Shown one piece after another: positions 63,923 through 64,000 of a DNA stretch of 64,000 bases; the stretch's first letter is position 1; every line of letters begins with the position of its first letter. The translations under genes were made by a program, and so were the position numbers. The notes under the pieces were generated by a model. That model was not told the DNA's origin, did not search any database, and was given only the letters and a program-made list of their open reading frames with translations. The DNA is from Lachnospiraceae bacterium (GTDB taxonomy: Bacteria; Bacillota; Clostridia; Lachnospirales; Lachnospiraceae), in assembly GCA_015057405.1 (NCBI GenBank), contig SVEK01000012.1, positions 1-64,000 on the forward strand, written 5' to 3'.

Positions 63923-64000
63923 TTAAGCCTTAACAGATTCTTTTAATACTACTGTAGACTTTCTTGGTCCAGGGATTGCACCCTTAACAAGAATAAGATT
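63923..64000 (-). CDS. rplC: 50S ribosomal protein uL3, C-terminal end (cut by edge)
   Basis: The last 25 codons of uL3 are visible, reading LILVKGAIPGPRKSTVVLKE to the stop TAA at 63923. KGAIPGP is the conserved C-terminal motif. The remainder lies beyond the right edge; the gene is truncated only by the window. Confidence 0.93.
   Translation of the reverse strand, partial: NLILVKGAIPGPRKSTVVLKESVKA

Overview
The window is an AT-rich stretch of a Gram-positive chromosome, most likely a member of the Lachnospiraceae (class Clostridia). The evidence is the S10/spc/alpha ribosomal gene order ending in the energy-coupling-factor (ECF) genes and truA-rplM-rpsI, a GatCAB amidotransferase, a zinc-type S14, DUF1540 and DUF6465-type proteins, Gram-positive adaptor lipoproteins, and very large secreted GLUG/InlB-repeat/Fn3 proteins. 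The genus cannot be fixed from sequence alone.

Layout. 1-362: promoter and leader of an apparent rRNA operon running off the left edge. 363-7600: housekeeping genes (birA, tRNA-Trp, gatCAB, a DUF6465-type protein, tRNA-Pro, a DUF1540 protein, prmA, a thioesterase). 7622-15586: an export operon with three adaptor lipoproteins, one FtsX-type permease and two ATPases, one fused to an AbrB-like domain. 15744-33223: a cell-surface region with an acidic/tryptophan-repeat Fn3 protein, tRNA-Arg, a glycosyltransferase, a 2716-residue modular protein, a flavin reductase, MFS and MATE transporters, DHFR and an Ig-like protein. Two pairs of a structured intergenic repeat (18373-18638 and 30261-30500) lie in this region. 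33391-42928: nadE, a ttcA-like gene, a Tim44-like protein, a cobalt ECF transporter (cbiMQO) behind a candidate attenuator, a flavin reductase-rubredoxin fusion, and nadA-nadB-nadC-niaR. 43028-44020: a small ORF and a sigma-70-like gene beside the 3' end of rpsI, possibly accessory DNA. 44229-64000: rpsI-rplM, truA, ecfT-A2-A1, then the alpha, spc and S10 operons back to a truncated rplC, all on the minus strand.

How the genes work together. Three adaptors and one permease suggest an envelope export or remodelling machine; its substrate is unknown. NadA, NadB, NadC and NadE give de novo NAD synthesis, with NiaR as the likely repressor. CbiMQO imports cobalt. EcfT-A2-A1 is the shared energising module for vitamin importers whose substrate-binding subunits are encoded elsewhere. 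The right third makes ribosomes, RNA polymerase alpha and the Sec channel.

The least explained signals are the structured repeat with compensatory stem changes, the cbiM leader switch, the acidic Asp-Glu-Trp insertion in an Fn3 loop, the three-adaptor exporter with its AbrB-fused ATPase, and a structured 286-nt gap between rpmJ and rpsM. No CRISPR array, transposase, integrase or phage gene was seen.
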